NCBI GenBank assembly: GCA_022827195.1
Contig: JAJDTL010000037.1
Location: 62,001 to 126,000, forward strand
From: Caldilineaceae bacterium
Lineage (GTDB): Bacteria > Chloroflexota > Anaerolineae > Caldilineales > Caldilineaceae
Reading direction: 5' to 3'
Length of the DNA stretch: 64,000 bases
Both the position numbers and the translations under genes were made by a program. Below, in pieces: positions 6,405 through 15,479 of the stretch (position 1 is the first letter of the stretch; each line of letters starts with the position of its first letter). The notes beneath the pieces were generated by a model. That model was not told the origin of the DNA, ran no database searches, and was given only the letters and a program-made list of their open reading frames with translations.

Positions 6405-7331
6405 TTACTCGCTGATCTCCTGTTCCTGGTCGCGCTCGGGATCGAGCAGCCACTCGACCAGGCCCTGAATCTCTACTTCGCTCAGCTTGTCGGCGAAATT
6501 CTGGGGCATTTCCCCCACGTCTTCGTAGGTCAGAACCACAAACGCAGCGGGATCTACGATGCTCTGGTAGACGTACTCTTCTGCAGTCATTCCTTCTACG
6601 CGGCTGCCGGCCCGTTCAAAGAGGTCGGCCAAATTGGGGCCGTTCTGGCCGGGCTCATCATCTTGTCTGGCCGCCAGATTGTGGCAGGCGAAGCAGGCCT
6701 CGGACTGCCACAGCTCCTCGGGTGCTCGAATGCTGCGCGCCTTGTACTCTTCGAGGGCGGCGCTCTGCTCCTCCTCGCTCAGGAAGAGGAAGGCGGTGTG
6801 TTGAAATTCAACCGGCTTGAGTACATCGTCAAAAGGTTGAAAGGGGTCTTCTTCGGGCGTCTGTGCCAGGGCGGACTCCTGCCAGTTCATCACGTAAAGG
6901 GTCAGATCTTCGACCTGATCGCCGCGCAGAGGTCCGCCAAACTGGCCGCCCCAGGTAGGCATGATTTCGGGCCACTGGCTGTCGGTCTTGCTGGGGCGAC
7001 CGGCGGCGATGGTCAGCTTCACGTAGTCTTCGAGCGAACCGGCCCATCCGACATCGGCCAGCCGGCCGGTTGGGGTGAAGAAATAGTAGCTGTTCAGGCC
7101 CGGGGCTCTCCCCAGCAGCCCTTGGCCGTTCGGGCCATGGCAAGTGGCGCAGTTGCTGTCGAACAGGGTGGCGCCGTTTTCGACCGAACGGCCCTGCCAG
7201 TTTATGGTCTGCGCCTCCATGCGGGGGACTTCGCTCACCAATACCAGCAGCAGGACGATGATGCCCAAAAGCGAAGACAGAATGCCCCACATCACTTTGG
7301 CGATAGGAGACCTGGTATAAAGACGGTGCAT
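6405..7331 (-). CDS. Dihaem cytochrome c subunit of the bc complex
   Basis: A 308-aa membrane-anchored protein: one transmembrane helix (about residues 11-33) followed by two cytochrome c domains. Haem motifs are CATCH (61-65) with likely ligand M124 (PEIMPTW), and CFACH (213-217) with M275 (VGEMPQNF). It is the last gene of the Rieske-Rieske-cytochrome b operon, 10 bases after the cytochrome b stop, and replaces cytochrome c1 or f as electron acceptor from the Rieske protein. Fused dihaem c subunits are typical of the bc complexes of Gram-positive-like and Chloroflexota lineages. It faces the outside of the membrane. Confidence 0.9.
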   Translation of the reverse strand: MHRLYTRSPIAKVMWGILSSLLGIIVLLLVLVSEVPRMEAQTINWQGRSVENGATLFDSNCATCHGPNGQGLLGRAPGLNSYYFFTPTGRLADVGWAGSLEDYVKLTIAAGRPSKTDSQWPEIMPTWGGQFGGPLRGDQVEDLTLYVMNWQESALAQTPEEDPFQPFDDVLKPVEFQHTAFLFLSEEEQSAALEEYKARSIRAPEELWQSEACFACHNLAARQDDEPGQNGPNLADLFERAGSRVEGMTAEEYVYQSIVDPAAFVVLTYEDVGEMPQNFADKLSEVEIQGLVEWLLDPERDQEQEISE

Positions 7332-7341
7332 AGTTGCTCAG

Positions 7342-8985
7342 CTACTCCCCTGCATTCGCGCCGGAAAGCTGATTCCAACCGTCAGCAACATAGTCGAAGA
7401 AGAGATGCTTCCAGCCGTACTGCTCCCAGTATATGGAGTCTTCATGCAGCCAAAAGCTCTTTTCGTAGTTTCCTGCGGTTCCCTGGGCGTCAAACCAGAA
7501 GATCTCCCATTTCAGCTTCTTGAGGCCGGGTTGGTCCTGGGTGATCGTCACCTGGCCGACGGGTGCGTTGAAGTCGGGATCAGTGCGCCGGTAGAAGTCA
7601 ACCGCCTCATAGAATTCGTGCAGGAGCTCATTGAATTCGTGGTCGTGCACGTCGTACTCTTCATCGGTGCGCCAGACGCCGAGCGGGAGGTGCTTGTACC
7701 CGATCTCACGCGAAATGCCGGAGCCTTCTTCGGGCATCACATCCTGAACGATTTCGACGGATGGGGCACCCTGGACCGCGTATTCGGGCGTGCCCATCCA
7801 GCTTAGAATGATCATCACGGTACCGGCGACGATTCCGGCCACGATGGCGACCTTGCGGTCCTTGCCGCGACGGCTGGGATTGTAGTCAAGGTAGGGTATG
7901 GCCATCAGAAGCACGAGCAGCACGCCGGGCAATAGGACACCGGCGATAAACTTGTCTGCGATTTTGAGCAACCCCTGCAACCAATAGAAGTACCAGGGCG
8001 CGACCGTGTGCAGCGGCGTCGATTGTGGATTGGCGATGTGTTCGAGCGGCGCCTGGAAGAAGAAGACCGTCAGCAGGATCAGCAGCGTCGTGATGACGGT
8101 CATAAAGCTCATTTCATCGACAAACACGTCGGGCAAGTAGTAGACCCGTTTGTCGGCCGGCACGCGGTTGGCTGTGTCTTCCCCCACCTCCTCTTGGTCG
8201 GCGGGCAGGCTAATGCCGAAGTGGACGACCTTGTAGTAGTGAACGAAAAAGAAGAGGACCAGCAGCAGCGGCAGGAAGAGAACATGCAGCAGGTAGAAAC
8301 GCATCAGGCCATTGGCGCCGATATCCGGGGCGCCGCGGGCAAGCAGGTTCACGACCTCGCCGACGACGGCAGGCGGCACCGCTTCTGCCATGGAAGTGCC
8401 GATCGTAACGGCCCAGAATGCCAGCTGGTCCCAGGGAAGCAGGTAGCCGGAAAAGCTGAGAAACAAAGTAAACACGAGCAGCAGCACGCCGGTAAACCAG
8501 GTGAACTGGCGCGGCGGTTTATAGCTGCCGGTCAGATAACAGCGCACCATGTGCAGCGTCACGATCGCGACCATCGCCTCGGCACCCAGACGGTGCATAT
8601 CGCGCAGGAACTGGCCGAACGGTATATTGGTCAGCAACAGGATCATGTCGGGGTAGGCGCGTTCCGGTGTAGGCGCGTACCAGATCATCAGCAGGATGCC
8701 GGTGATCGTTTCGACGATGAAGAGATAGGTTGAAAGCAGACCCAACCGGAATGTGTGGGTAAAGCGGGTGACGCTCTCGTGGTAATAGGTGGGCTTGATA
8801 TGGAGCAGGAAGGACTCTGCGTGGGGCTTAAGGCGCGGATTGGGGCGGCCCGGCGGGTCGCCCTGCAGCATGCGGCGAAACTCGCCGGCATCGATTCCGG
8901 CAGTGATGCGGGTGAAGACGCTATCAGCCTGGGTGGCGACGGCCCCGATTAATCCTTTTTCGCGAATGTCTTGTTGGACACCCAT
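7342..8985 (-). CDS. Cytochrome b subunit of quinol oxidase complex (b6-like)
   Basis: A 547-aa polytopic protein, the quinol-oxidising core of a cytochrome bc-type complex. Four haem ligands are visible: H131 and H145, and H234 and H249. The 15-residue step between the last two is the cytochrome b6 pattern rather than the mitochondrial b pattern. [13 protein letters not shown] (about 180-192) and APWYFYW (the PEWY-region equivalent) mark the Q sites. After about eight helices there is a soluble C-terminal extension of about 130 residues rich in acidic and aromatic residues (from about residue 410). The N-terminal 60 residues are also hydrophilic. It lies between the second Rieske gene and the cytochrome c gene. 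Confidence 0.92.
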   Translation of the reverse strand: MGVQQDIREKGLIGAVATQADSVFTRITAGIDAGEFRRMLQGDPPGRPNPRLKPHAESFLLHIKPTYYHESVTRFTHTFRLGLLSTYLFIVETITGILLMIWYAPTPERAYPDMILLLTNIPFGQFLRDMHRLGAEAMVAIVTLHMVRCYLTGSYKPPRQFTWFTGVLLLVFTLFLSFSGYLLPWDQLAFWAVTIGTSMAEAVPPAVVGEVVNLLARGAPDIGANGLMRFYLLHVLFLPLLLVLFFFVHYYKVVHFGISLPADQEEVGEDTANRVPADKRVYYLPDVFVDEMSFMTVITTLLILLTVFFFQAPLEHIANPQSTPLHTVAPWYFYWLQGLLKIADKFIAGVLLPGVLLVLLMAIPYLDYNPSRRGKDRKVAIVAGIVAGTVMIILSWMGTPEYAVQGAPSVEIVQDVMPEEGSGISREIGYKHLPLGVWRTDEEYDVHDHEFNELLHEFYEAVDFYRRTDPDFNAPVGQVTITQDQPGLKKLKWEIFWFDAQGTAGNYEKSFWLHEDSIYWEQYGWKHLFFDYVADGWNQLSGANAGE

Positions 8986-9039
8986 TTGGATCTATCGTCT
9001 CCTGGTCAGAACATGTGCTGAAATGGCGGTCGTACTATG

Positions 9040-9720
9040 TCAGTCGGCTTCATTCTTGGCTCTGGCCGGCGACATAGCGGCTGGCAGGCCCCGGATGCGG
9101 TCGCCGGTGTCGACAACGATATCTACGCCGGGCGTATCGACGGCGGGGGCCAGGATCTCTTCACTGCCTTCATCCGTTTTTGTCACAACAGTGTCGCCGT
9201 CGACGACATCAATACGGAACTGATCGAGTGAGCGCGGCGCGGGTCCCCAGATATAGTGCCCCTCGCGGCTGAACTGGGAGAAATGGCAGGGGCAAAGGAA
9301 GCGATTGTTGGTAGGGTCCCACTTGTAAAGGCAGCCCAGATGCGTACAGACCATGTAGAGGGCGCGTGGACCGCTATCGGTATTGACCAGCCAGAAATTG
9401 CCCGCTGTGTTGGGCTGCGGAGCGAGATCGGTTGACGGCAGGTTCGCGGCCGACCCAAGATGGAACTCGCCGCCAAATGTGCCGGAACTGAATCGGGGTG
9501 ACATAAACCTGTAGGTAGCCAGGCCGCTTTCCAGTGTCAGCAGACCGAGCGCACTTGCCCAGGCGTAGGTGAGGAACTCGCGCCGGTTTATGCCTTCGCG
9601 ACCGACGTTGAGAGTTTCAAGTATCTCTTCCCGGCCCAGCGGCGCTACCCTTTCGGCGGCCGCTGATATATCGACTTCACGCCCAAGCACCTGCTGCCGC
9701 AGATCCTGTTGGACAGTCAT
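9040..9720 (-). CDS. Second Rieske iron-sulfur protein, altered cluster loop
   Basis: A 226-aa paralog of the upstream Rieske protein. It has a Tat-type anchor ([18 protein letters not shown], about residues 44-61) and a 2Fe-2S domain with CTHLGC (C125, H127, C130) and CPCHFSQF (C143, C145, H146). In the usual CPCHGSKF, Gly follows the His; here it is Phe147, with Ser148 kept. The cluster ligands are intact, but the substitution beside the ligand could shift redox potential or docking. It lacks the long N-terminal Pro/Ala arm of the other copy. It is co-transcribed with it, 85 bases downstream. Confidence 0.9.
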   Translation of the reverse strand: MTVQQDLRQQVLGREVDISAAAERVAPLGREEILETLNVGREGINRREFLTYAWASALGLLTLESGLATYRFMSPRFSSGTFGGEFHLGSAANLPSTDLAPQPNTAGNFWLVNTDSGPRALYMVCTHLGCLYKWDPTNNRFLCPCHFSQFSREGHYIWGPAPRSLDQFRIDVVDGDTVVTKTDEGSEEILAPAVDTPGVDIVVDTGDRIRGLPAAMSPARAKNEAD

Positions 9721-9805
9721 TTGGATATGGTTTTCCTCTCAGCAAGGATGCGTTTGTCATCGTCTTCTAACGCACTCGCTATATCACTTCTCCTCTGTTC
9801 CAGGT

Positions 9806-10807
9806 TTAAGCTGTTGCATCATCGTCCGGCCCTGGCACGAACGCGACTTCGACGGCGGGAGACAGCGCCTTTGGCTTTCCTTGGATGCGCTTGCCGGTGT
9901 CGACCACGATTTCTGCGTCCGGCCCTGGCGTTCCGGGGGCGGAGATCGACTCGCCCATATCTTCGGTTTGCGCCACGACAGTGCCGCCCTGCACGATCTC
10001 AATCAGGAACTGATCGAGGGAGCGGGGTGCCGGACCTTCGATGTAGTGGCCCTCGAGGTTGAACTTGGAACCGTGGCAGGGACATTCGAAGCGGTTGTTC
10101 GATGGCTCCCACTTGTAGAGACAGCCCAGATGCGTGCAGACCATATAGAGCGCGCGCGGGCCCTCGTCGGTATTGATCAGCCAGAATTTGCCGGTTGTAT
10201 TGCCCTCCGGGTCGATGCCGATTCGGGGCAGGGCGGAGGCGGCGCCTAGCGGGAACTTGCCACCGAACTCGCCTTCGCGGAAACGAGGATACATGAATTG
10301 GTAGGTTGCCAGCCCGCTTTCCAAGGTTAGCAGTCCCAGCGCGCCGGCCCAGGCATAGGTCAGGAACTCGCGTCGATTGATTCCTTCCTGACCTTCCTCG
10401 AATGTTTCAAGCACCGCGGCGCGGCCTACGGGAGCGACCCTTTCTGCCGCGGCGGCCGCGGCGCTGCCATTGCTCTGTACAAGTGAAGGAGGCGGCGCGG
10501 TCGCAACTTCCTGCAAGGGGTCCTCCTGCTCTACGACAGCGGCCTCGGGTGGAGCAGCTTCTGCGACCGGTGCGGGCGCGGGCTGTTCGGGAGGCGCGGC
10601 GGCGGGGGCTTCGCTGGCGACTGCGGCTGCCGCCGGTTCAGGCTCGGGTGGCGGCGCAACTTCCTGGCCGGGCGCGGCTTCCTGAGAAGGCCCAGCGCTA
10701 CCGTCGCGCGGAGGGTCCATCGCGCTGACATCGACACCGAGGCGCTCGGCTGCCGCCTGCTGAGCACGCTTCACTCTGTCAAGCCATACCGGATTTGATT
10801 CCGCCAT
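9806..10807 (-). CDS. Rieske iron-sulfur protein with long Ala/Pro arm
   Basis: A 333-aa protein, first gene of the respiratory operon. Residues 1-22 form a basic helix ([16 protein letters not shown]). Residues 30-110 are a low-complexity Ala/Pro/Glu linker. A Tat anchor follows ([17 protein letters not shown], about 144-160), then the Rieske domain with CTHLGC (C224, H226, C229) and CPCHGSKF (C242, C244, H245). The long cytoplasmic arm before the anchor is unusual and may bind a partner or keep the subunit in place. It transfers electrons from quinol to the dihaem cytochrome c. Confidence 0.93.
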   Translation of the reverse strand: MAESNPVWLDRVKRAQQAAAERLGVDVSAMDPPRDGSAGPSQEAAPGQEVAPPPEPEPAAAAVASEAPAAAPPEQPAPAPVAEAAPPEAAVVEQEDPLQEVATAPPPSLVQSNGSAAAAAAERVAPVGRAAVLETFEEGQEGINRREFLTYAWAGALGLLTLESGLATYQFMYPRFREGEFGGKFPLGAASALPRIGIDPEGNTTGKFWLINTDEGPRALYMVCTHLGCLYKWEPSNNRFECPCHGSKFNLEGHYIEGPAPRSLDQFLIEIVQGGTVVAQTEDMGESISAPGTPGPDAEIVVDTGKRIQGKPKALSPAVEVAFVPGPDDDATA

Positions 10808-10941
10808 AGTGTCCGGTCTCCCTGGAAAAGAGCGCGACCTGCGCGAATCTACCGCCCTTTCCCCGCCCCAGATTCAGTCAAGATAGTGCAACTTTCCGGA
10901 ACTGGCCGGTGATCGCTGCGTTGTCCACCAAAGATAGGCTG

Positions 10942-10970
10942 AGTATAGCAGGCGGTCAATACATTGTCAA
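10942..10970 (-). promoter_or_regulatory. Promoter of the Rieske/cytochrome bc operon
   Basis: On the minus strand there is TTGACA (10965-10970), a 17-bp spacer and TATACT (10942-10947). It lies 134 bp upstream of the first Rieske start, leaving room for a leader. It is the only good promoter in the gap between valS and the operon. Confidence 0.78.
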
Positions 10971-11063
10971 AATTATCACAAACGCTACGGCAAGGCGGCC
11001 CTTGTTGCGTTTGAAGCGTCTTCAGAAGACCCGGCCGCCGCTCAAACAGGTGCCTAAAGGCTC

Positions 11064-13829
11064 CTATAATCCAAGTTGCGAAAGGCTGGCGGAAACCTGC
11101 GCGCGCTGGGCTTCAAGTTCCTTCAGTTTGTCGCGTTCGCGCTGTACGACTTGCTCGGGCGCCCTGCCGACAAAGTTCTCGTTACCCAGCAAGCCTTCGG
11201 TACGGTTTATCTGCCCTTCCACGTTTGCCAGCTCTTTTTCAATCCGCTTGCGCTCGGCATCCAGATCGACCATGCCGGCGAGGGGCAGATAGGTGGAGAT
11301 GCCGCCGGCCGAGAGCTGGACACTAGTACCGAGGTCGATTGCCCCGGCGTCGCCTTGAACGGTGACTTGTGCTTCGTCGAGCCGCGCCAGGTTGGTGAAC
11401 AGGTCGAGATTCTCCTGCACGAGGCTGCTGTTTCCGGAGGCAAAGATTGCTGCAATGCGGCGGCCCGGCTCGACGTTGTATTCGGCGCGGGCGTTGCGAA
11501 TGGCGCGTACGATCTCCTGAATGCGGGCGAAAGCTTCCTCGGCGGCCTCGTCCCGCGGCAGCTTTGAATGGGGCCAGCGTTGGGTCATGAGCGCCTCGGC
11601 GGCCTCGGAAACGCCTGGCAGATGGCTCCAGATGGCTTCGGAAACGTAGGGCATGAAGGGATGCAGAAGGCGCAGCGACTGTTCGAGCGTGAAGGCAAGC
11701 ACCTGGCTTGTGGCCTTGCGCGCGGCCTGATCACCGCCGTAGAGGCGGGGTTTGGCGGCTTCGATGTACCAGTCGCAGTACTCGTTCCAGAGAAACTCGT
11801 AGAGCTGGCGGCCGGCTTCTCCCAGCTGCCAGTTATCGATCAGATGGGTTGCATGGTCTTGCACGGCGCACAAGCGGCTGAGAATCCAGCGGTCGGCCAG
11901 AGCCAGCTCGGAGGCGGGCGGAAGGGCAAAGGTTGTGCCGTGGCGGCCATCTTCGTCGTCCAGCTTAGCTTCGGCGGCATCCAGATTCATCAGAACGAAG
12001 CGGGCCGCATTCCAGATCTTATTTGCAAAGTTACGGTTGGCCTCGATGCGGTTGACGCTGAGCTTCATGTCGTTGCCGGGCGTGCTGCCTGTGAGGAGCG
12101 TAAAGCGCAGGGCGTCGTTGCCGTAGCTGCCGATGAGGTCGAGCGGATCGAGGGCGTTGCCGAGGCTCTTGCTCATTTTGCGCCCGTCCTCGGCGCGCAC
12201 GAGCCCGTGCAGATAGACGTATTCGAATGGCGGCTTGCCGGTGAAGTAGAGGCCCATCATGATCATGCGGGCGACCCAGAAGAAGATGATGTCGTAGCCT
12301 GTTTCCAACACCGTTGTCGGATAGTAGCGGGCCAGGTCGGCGGAAACAGGAAGGTCGTTGGTCGCTGCGGAGCCGCTGCCGTCGGGCCAGCCCAAGGTGC
12401 TGAAGGGCCAAAGTCCGCTGCTGAACCAGGTATCGAGAACGTCTTCATCCTGCTCCAGCTCGACCGTTTCGCCGTAGTGTTGGATAGCCTGTTCGAGCGC
12501 TTCGCTCTCGCCGTGGGCGGCGAACTGCTGGCCGTCGGGCCCGTACCAGATGGGGATGCGGTGCCCCCACCAAAGCTGGCGGCTGATGCACCAGTCGCGG
12601 ATGTTCTCCAGCCAGTGGAAGTAGCTTCGTTCGAAACGCTGGGGGACGATCTTGATGCGTCCGTCCTTGACAGCAGCGCTGGCGGCTTCGGCGAGAGGCT
12701 TTGTTTTGACGAACCACTGGGTGCTCAGGAGGGGCTCGACGATGGTCTGGCAGCGCTGGCAGTGGCCTACCTCGTGGACGTGAGGCTTTTCGTCGACGAC
12801 GAGGCCCGCGGCGCGCATATCCTCCCACAGCTTTGTGCGGGCTTCAAAGCGGTCGAGACCGGCGTAGGGCCCGGCCGCGGCGTTGAGGCTGCCGTCTTCG
12901 TTGGTGATGTTGACGAAGGGGAGGTCGTGGCGGAGGCCGATCTGGTAGTCGTTGGGGTCGTGGCCGGGGGTGACTTTGAGCGCGCCGGTGCCGAATTGGG
13001 GGTCGACATGTTCGTCGGCAATGACGGGGATTGGGCGTGCCAGCATCGGGACGAGTGCGGTCTTGCCGACGAGGTGGGCATAGCGGTCGTCCTCGGGATG
13101 GACGGCGACGGCAGTATCGCCGAGGATGGTCTCCGGGCGGGTGGTGCTGACTTCAACCGAGCCGCGGCCGCCGGCGTCCACCTCCTGAAGTGGGTAGCGG
13201 AAGGTATAGAGCTTGCCCTCGATTGGCTCGTGTTCTACTTCGAGGTCGCTGATGGCGCTTTCGCAGCGGGGGCACCAGTTGACCAGATAGTTGCCGCGAT
13301 AGATGAGACCGTCGTTGTAGAGTCGGATGAAGGCCTCGAGCACGGCGTCGCTGAGGCCGTCGTCGAGGGTGAACCGCTCGCGGCTCCAGTCGCAGGAGAT
13401 GCCCATACGGCGCTGCTGTCCGCTGATCTGGGCGTGGTATTCGTCCTTCCAGGCCCAGACCTCCTGAAGGAAGCGTTCGCGACCCAGGTCATGGCGGGTG
13501 GCGCCGTTTTCGGCCAGTTTGCGCTCGACGACGTTCTGGGTGGCGATGCCGGCATGGTCGGTGCCTGGCAACCAGAGGGTGGGCCGGCCGGACATGCGGT
13601 TGTAGCGGACAAGCATGTCTTCGATGGCGCTGGTGATGGCGTGGCCTAAGTGGAGCACGCCGGTGACGTTTGGAGGAGGCATCGAGATGACGAAGGGCGG
13701 GGCGTCGGGATCGGCGAGGCCGCTCTCGATCTGCTGTTCGGGCCGGAAGAAGCCTTCCGATTCCCACCATTCGTAGAGCTTCTCTTCCCATTCGCGGGGT
13801 TCGTAGACTTTGGGCATCTGCTGTGTCAT
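11064..13829 (-). CDS. valS: Valyl-tRNA synthetase
   Basis: A 921-aa class I aminoacyl-tRNA synthetase charging tRNA-Val. The HIGH-type motif is PPNVTGVLHLGHA (about residues 52-64) and the second signature KMSKSLGN is near residue 550. The editing domain lies between them, and the C-terminus ends in the typical coiled coil (LDAERKRIEKELANVEGQI... to VSASLSQLGL). The chosen start is MTQQMPKVY at 13829; upstream codons run into the leader terminator. Expression is controlled by the T-box leader at 13872-14168. A long frame on the opposite strand is a shadow. Confidence 0.97.
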   Translation of the reverse strand: MTQQMPKVYEPREWEEKLYEWWESEGFFRPEQQIESGLADPDAPPFVISMPPPNVTGVLHLGHAITSAIEDMLVRYNRMSGRPTLWLPGTDHAGIATQNVVERKLAENGATRHDLGRERFLQEVWAWKDEYHAQISGQQRRMGISCDWSRERFTLDDGLSDAVLEAFIRLYNDGLIYRGNYLVNWCPRCESAISDLEVEHEPIEGKLYTFRYPLQEVDAGGRGSVEVSTTRPETILGDTAVAVHPEDDRYAHLVGKTALVPMLARPIPVIADEHVDPQFGTGALKVTPGHDPNDYQIGLRHDLPFVNITNEDGSLNAAAGPYAGLDRFEARTKLWEDMRAAGLVVDEKPHVHEVGHCQRCQTIVEPLLSTQWFVKTKPLAEAASAAVKDGRIKIVPQRFERSYFHWLENIRDWCISRQLWWGHRIPIWYGPDGQQFAAHGESEALEQAIQHYGETVELEQDEDVLDTWFSSGLWPFSTLGWPDGSGSAATNDLPVSADLARYYPTTVLETGYDIIFFWVARMIMMGLYFTGKPPFEYVYLHGLVRAEDGRKMSKSLGNALDPLDLIGSYGNDALRFTLLTGSTPGNDMKLSVNRIEANRNFANKIWNAARFVLMNLDAAEAKLDDEDGRHGTTFALPPASELALADRWILSRLCAVQDHATHLIDNWQLGEAGRQLYEFLWNEYCDWYIEAAKPRLYGGDQAARKATSQVLAFTLEQSLRLLHPFMPYVSEAIWSHLPGVSEAAEALMTQRWPHSKLPRDEAAEEAFARIQEIVRAIRNARAEYNVEPGRRIAAIFASGNSSLVQENLDLFTNLARLDEAQVTVQGDAGAIDLGTSVQLSAGGISTYLPLAGMVDLDAERKRIEKELANVEGQINRTEGLLGNENFVGRAPEQVVQRERDKLKELEAQRAQVSASLSQLGL

Positions 13830-13871
13830 GCGATTTTGCCTTTGCGTGCTGTCCCGTTCGGGAGCCCGGAA

Positions 13872-14168
13872 CAAGAAAAGTCATTTCATCCAAAGGACGA
13901 AATGACTTCGCGGTACCACCTTTGTTAGCTGCCGGTCTCCGCGTTATGCAAAGAGGCCGGCTGCTCTCTCTGCCGCGTTAACGGGCGGACCCGGGGAGAG
14001 TTATGTGCTGCGTGTCTTCACTCTCCCAGCCTTCCCGGCGACATTCCCCCAAGAGGACACAGTCCTCTGTGCGCTGCGATCACGGACGCCTTTTTCAGCC
14101 ACGGGGGCGTCTCTCTGTCGTGTGCGGGCGCGGGTACTCCTCCGGTGCGCTGCCTTTCGAATTGAATT
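13872..14168 (-). promoter_or_regulatory. T-box leader controlling valS
   Basis: A minus-strand leader between the promoter and valS. It contains the conserved T-box sequence AAAGGTGGTACCGCG (around 13909-13923), followed at once by an intrinsic terminator. The antiterminator would form by pairing the T-box with the 5' arm of that terminator when uncharged tRNA-Val binds. The preceding 240 bases contain several stems, expected for Stem I and the following helices; I could not place the specifier codon with certainty. It is a transcriptional-type T-box. Neighbour and motif make the identity secure. Confidence 0.9.
13878..13908 (-). terminator. Regulated terminator of the valS T-box
   Basis: Arms 13895-13908 and 13878-13891 pair over 14 positions (one G-U) with a three-base loop, followed by a T-rich stretch (TTTTCTTGTT on the minus strand). 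It abuts the T-box sequence. Confidence 0.88.
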
Positions 14169-14174
14169 TTGCTT

Positions 14175-14203
14175 AGTGTATAGCGTGGGATAGGCCTTGT
14201 CAA
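14175..14203 (-). promoter_or_regulatory. valS promoter
   Basis: There is a minus-strand TTGACA (14198-14203), a 17-bp spacer and TACACT (14175-14180), giving a leader of about 340 bases to the valS start. Confidence 0.7.
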
Positions 14204-14246
14204 TTCTGTCGGCGCGGCGCGTATGCTTGCGCCCACCTGGTCTCAT

Positions 14247-14307
14247 ACGAGTGTTTGGGAGCGTTTACGGGCGTATTACGAGCGTATACGAGCGTTTGCG
14301 AGCTTTT
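14247..14307. repeat. Six tandem decamers, consensus ACGAGCGTTT
   Basis: Units are ACGAGTGTTT, GGGAGCGTTT, ACGGGCGTATT, ACGAGCGTAT, ACGAGCGTTT and GCGAGCTTTT, a 10-bp period apart from one 11-mer. The array starts 44 bp upstream of the valS -35 box. Helical phasing could place a bound protein or a bend on one face of the DNA, but it may be simple slippage. Confidence 0.8.
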
Positions 14308-14766
14308 TCTTTTGAGCGGCTGTAAACGTGGAACGTTTCCAATGATAAATCATTAATTTGAAATGGGACTGCAAGGGCTGTTGCTCCGGGTCCATAAGAA
14401 TTGCGAAGCTGAAACGGCATATATCTCCTCTTGTTGCTTGATGGAGCAGGTAGCTTGCGGCCTTGGCAGATTGTCATGTTTTGCGGTCGGTTGAAGGACT
14501 TTTTGTTGCGCTCGTTTCGAAAGCAAATGAGAATTGATGCGGGCAGACCATCTACCCAGGGGTCTGCCGAGCTCTTTGGCATTGCTGAAATCGTTGCCAA
14601 GACTTTGAAAGGTGGCTAGACGATGGGCAGGAGAGTCCGCCCAAGGCTGACTGCGGCGACGCGAACGGGAATCCTTTATTTCTTGCGGGAGAGGAAGGGG
14701 TCGAAGGCGAGGCTAACCTTGCCAACAGTTCTCAGCGCGTTTATGCCTGTGCGGTAGTGGCACACT
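14308..14766. other. Region without a convincing gene
   Basis: Short frames exist (for example one ending ...FGIAEIVAKTLKGG at 14617-14619 on the plus strand, and a 14265-14600 minus-strand frame), but none has a good start, ribosome site or recognisable family. It may contain remnants of genes linked to the broken SUKH-like gene that follows. Confidence 0.5.
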
Positions 14767-15429
14767 ATGCGACCACCCACAACGGAGGAGAAGATCCGTA
14801 CGGCAGAGGATAAGATTGGCGGGAGGCTTCCTCCTCAGCTGCGGCACTTGTACACCTTAACGAGCCGCGGGTGGACAGAAGATCTGGGCTTTTTACCGCT
14901 GGAAAAGGAGCCAGATGGGATTGCGTGGGCGGGCTTGACCAGGGGTAGTGAAGAGTTCGTCGAAGAGGGTTAGCGCAAACCTGAAGAAGTGCGAATTCTC
15001 GCCGGCGAAAGGGAAAGTTACAAGTACGGGATGTGGCTGCCCGACTCGACGAGCCCGGTATACAACAATCCAACAATCGAACTGGCAAGGGAACTGATCA
15101 GTGAAGACGGCTGCATGACAATCGCGGGAACGAATCTGACGTCGTTCCTGTTGGCAAGGTGCGCTTGCTACATTAGCGAGGGTAGCAGCAGAATGCCTAG
15201 CCAGAATAGGGTAAGGCAGGATGCCCTGGACGTTCTTGATGTACCCATAGCAATGAGAAGAAAGATAGTTTGGGCAAGCTACAGACAGCCGATAGCAAAG
15301 AGGATTCCAGATGGCGACGCCCGAATGGAAGCGCTGCGAGCATGGACCGATCCGCTCTTGCCAGCTCCTCGCGGCGATGCTTTCGACCACATCTTCAGCA
15401 TCGCAGACTTGAAGAGAGTTCTGGGTTAG
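14767..15429 (+). pseudogene. SMI1/KNR4 (SUKH)-like gene with in-frame stop
   Basis: One reading frame runs from ATG 14767 to TAG 15427-15429, broken only by TAG at 14971-14973. The first part, TTEEKIRTAEDKIGGRLPPQLRHL, has the helical start of SUKH-superfamily domains (the E-x-x-L/I-G-x-x-LPPxL pattern). The second part continues in the same frame (YKYGMWLPDS..., then DHIFSIADLKRVLG). SUKH proteins are commonly immunity factors of polymorphic toxin systems, but no toxin is visible nearby. The downstream part could restart at GTG 14989, giving two polypeptides; otherwise the gene is a recent nonsense mutant. The family call rests on pattern, not on a search. Confidence 0.6.
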
Positions 15430-15479
15430 ACAGCGGCGTGAAGCGTCCAGAAGAGGGGGGCGATTCGGGCGGCGGGAAC

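Noticed and set aside
11568..13649. 693-codon plus-strand frame opposite valS
   Set aside because: It is the antisense shadow of a clear valS gene. The high GC and codon bias of valS remove stops on the other strand, and the translation shows no domain.
14247..14307. Decamer array as a CRISPR or origin iteron cluster
   Set aside because: There are no spacers of CRISPR size and no cas genes. There is no DnaA box pattern or replication gene nearby. The units directly abut.
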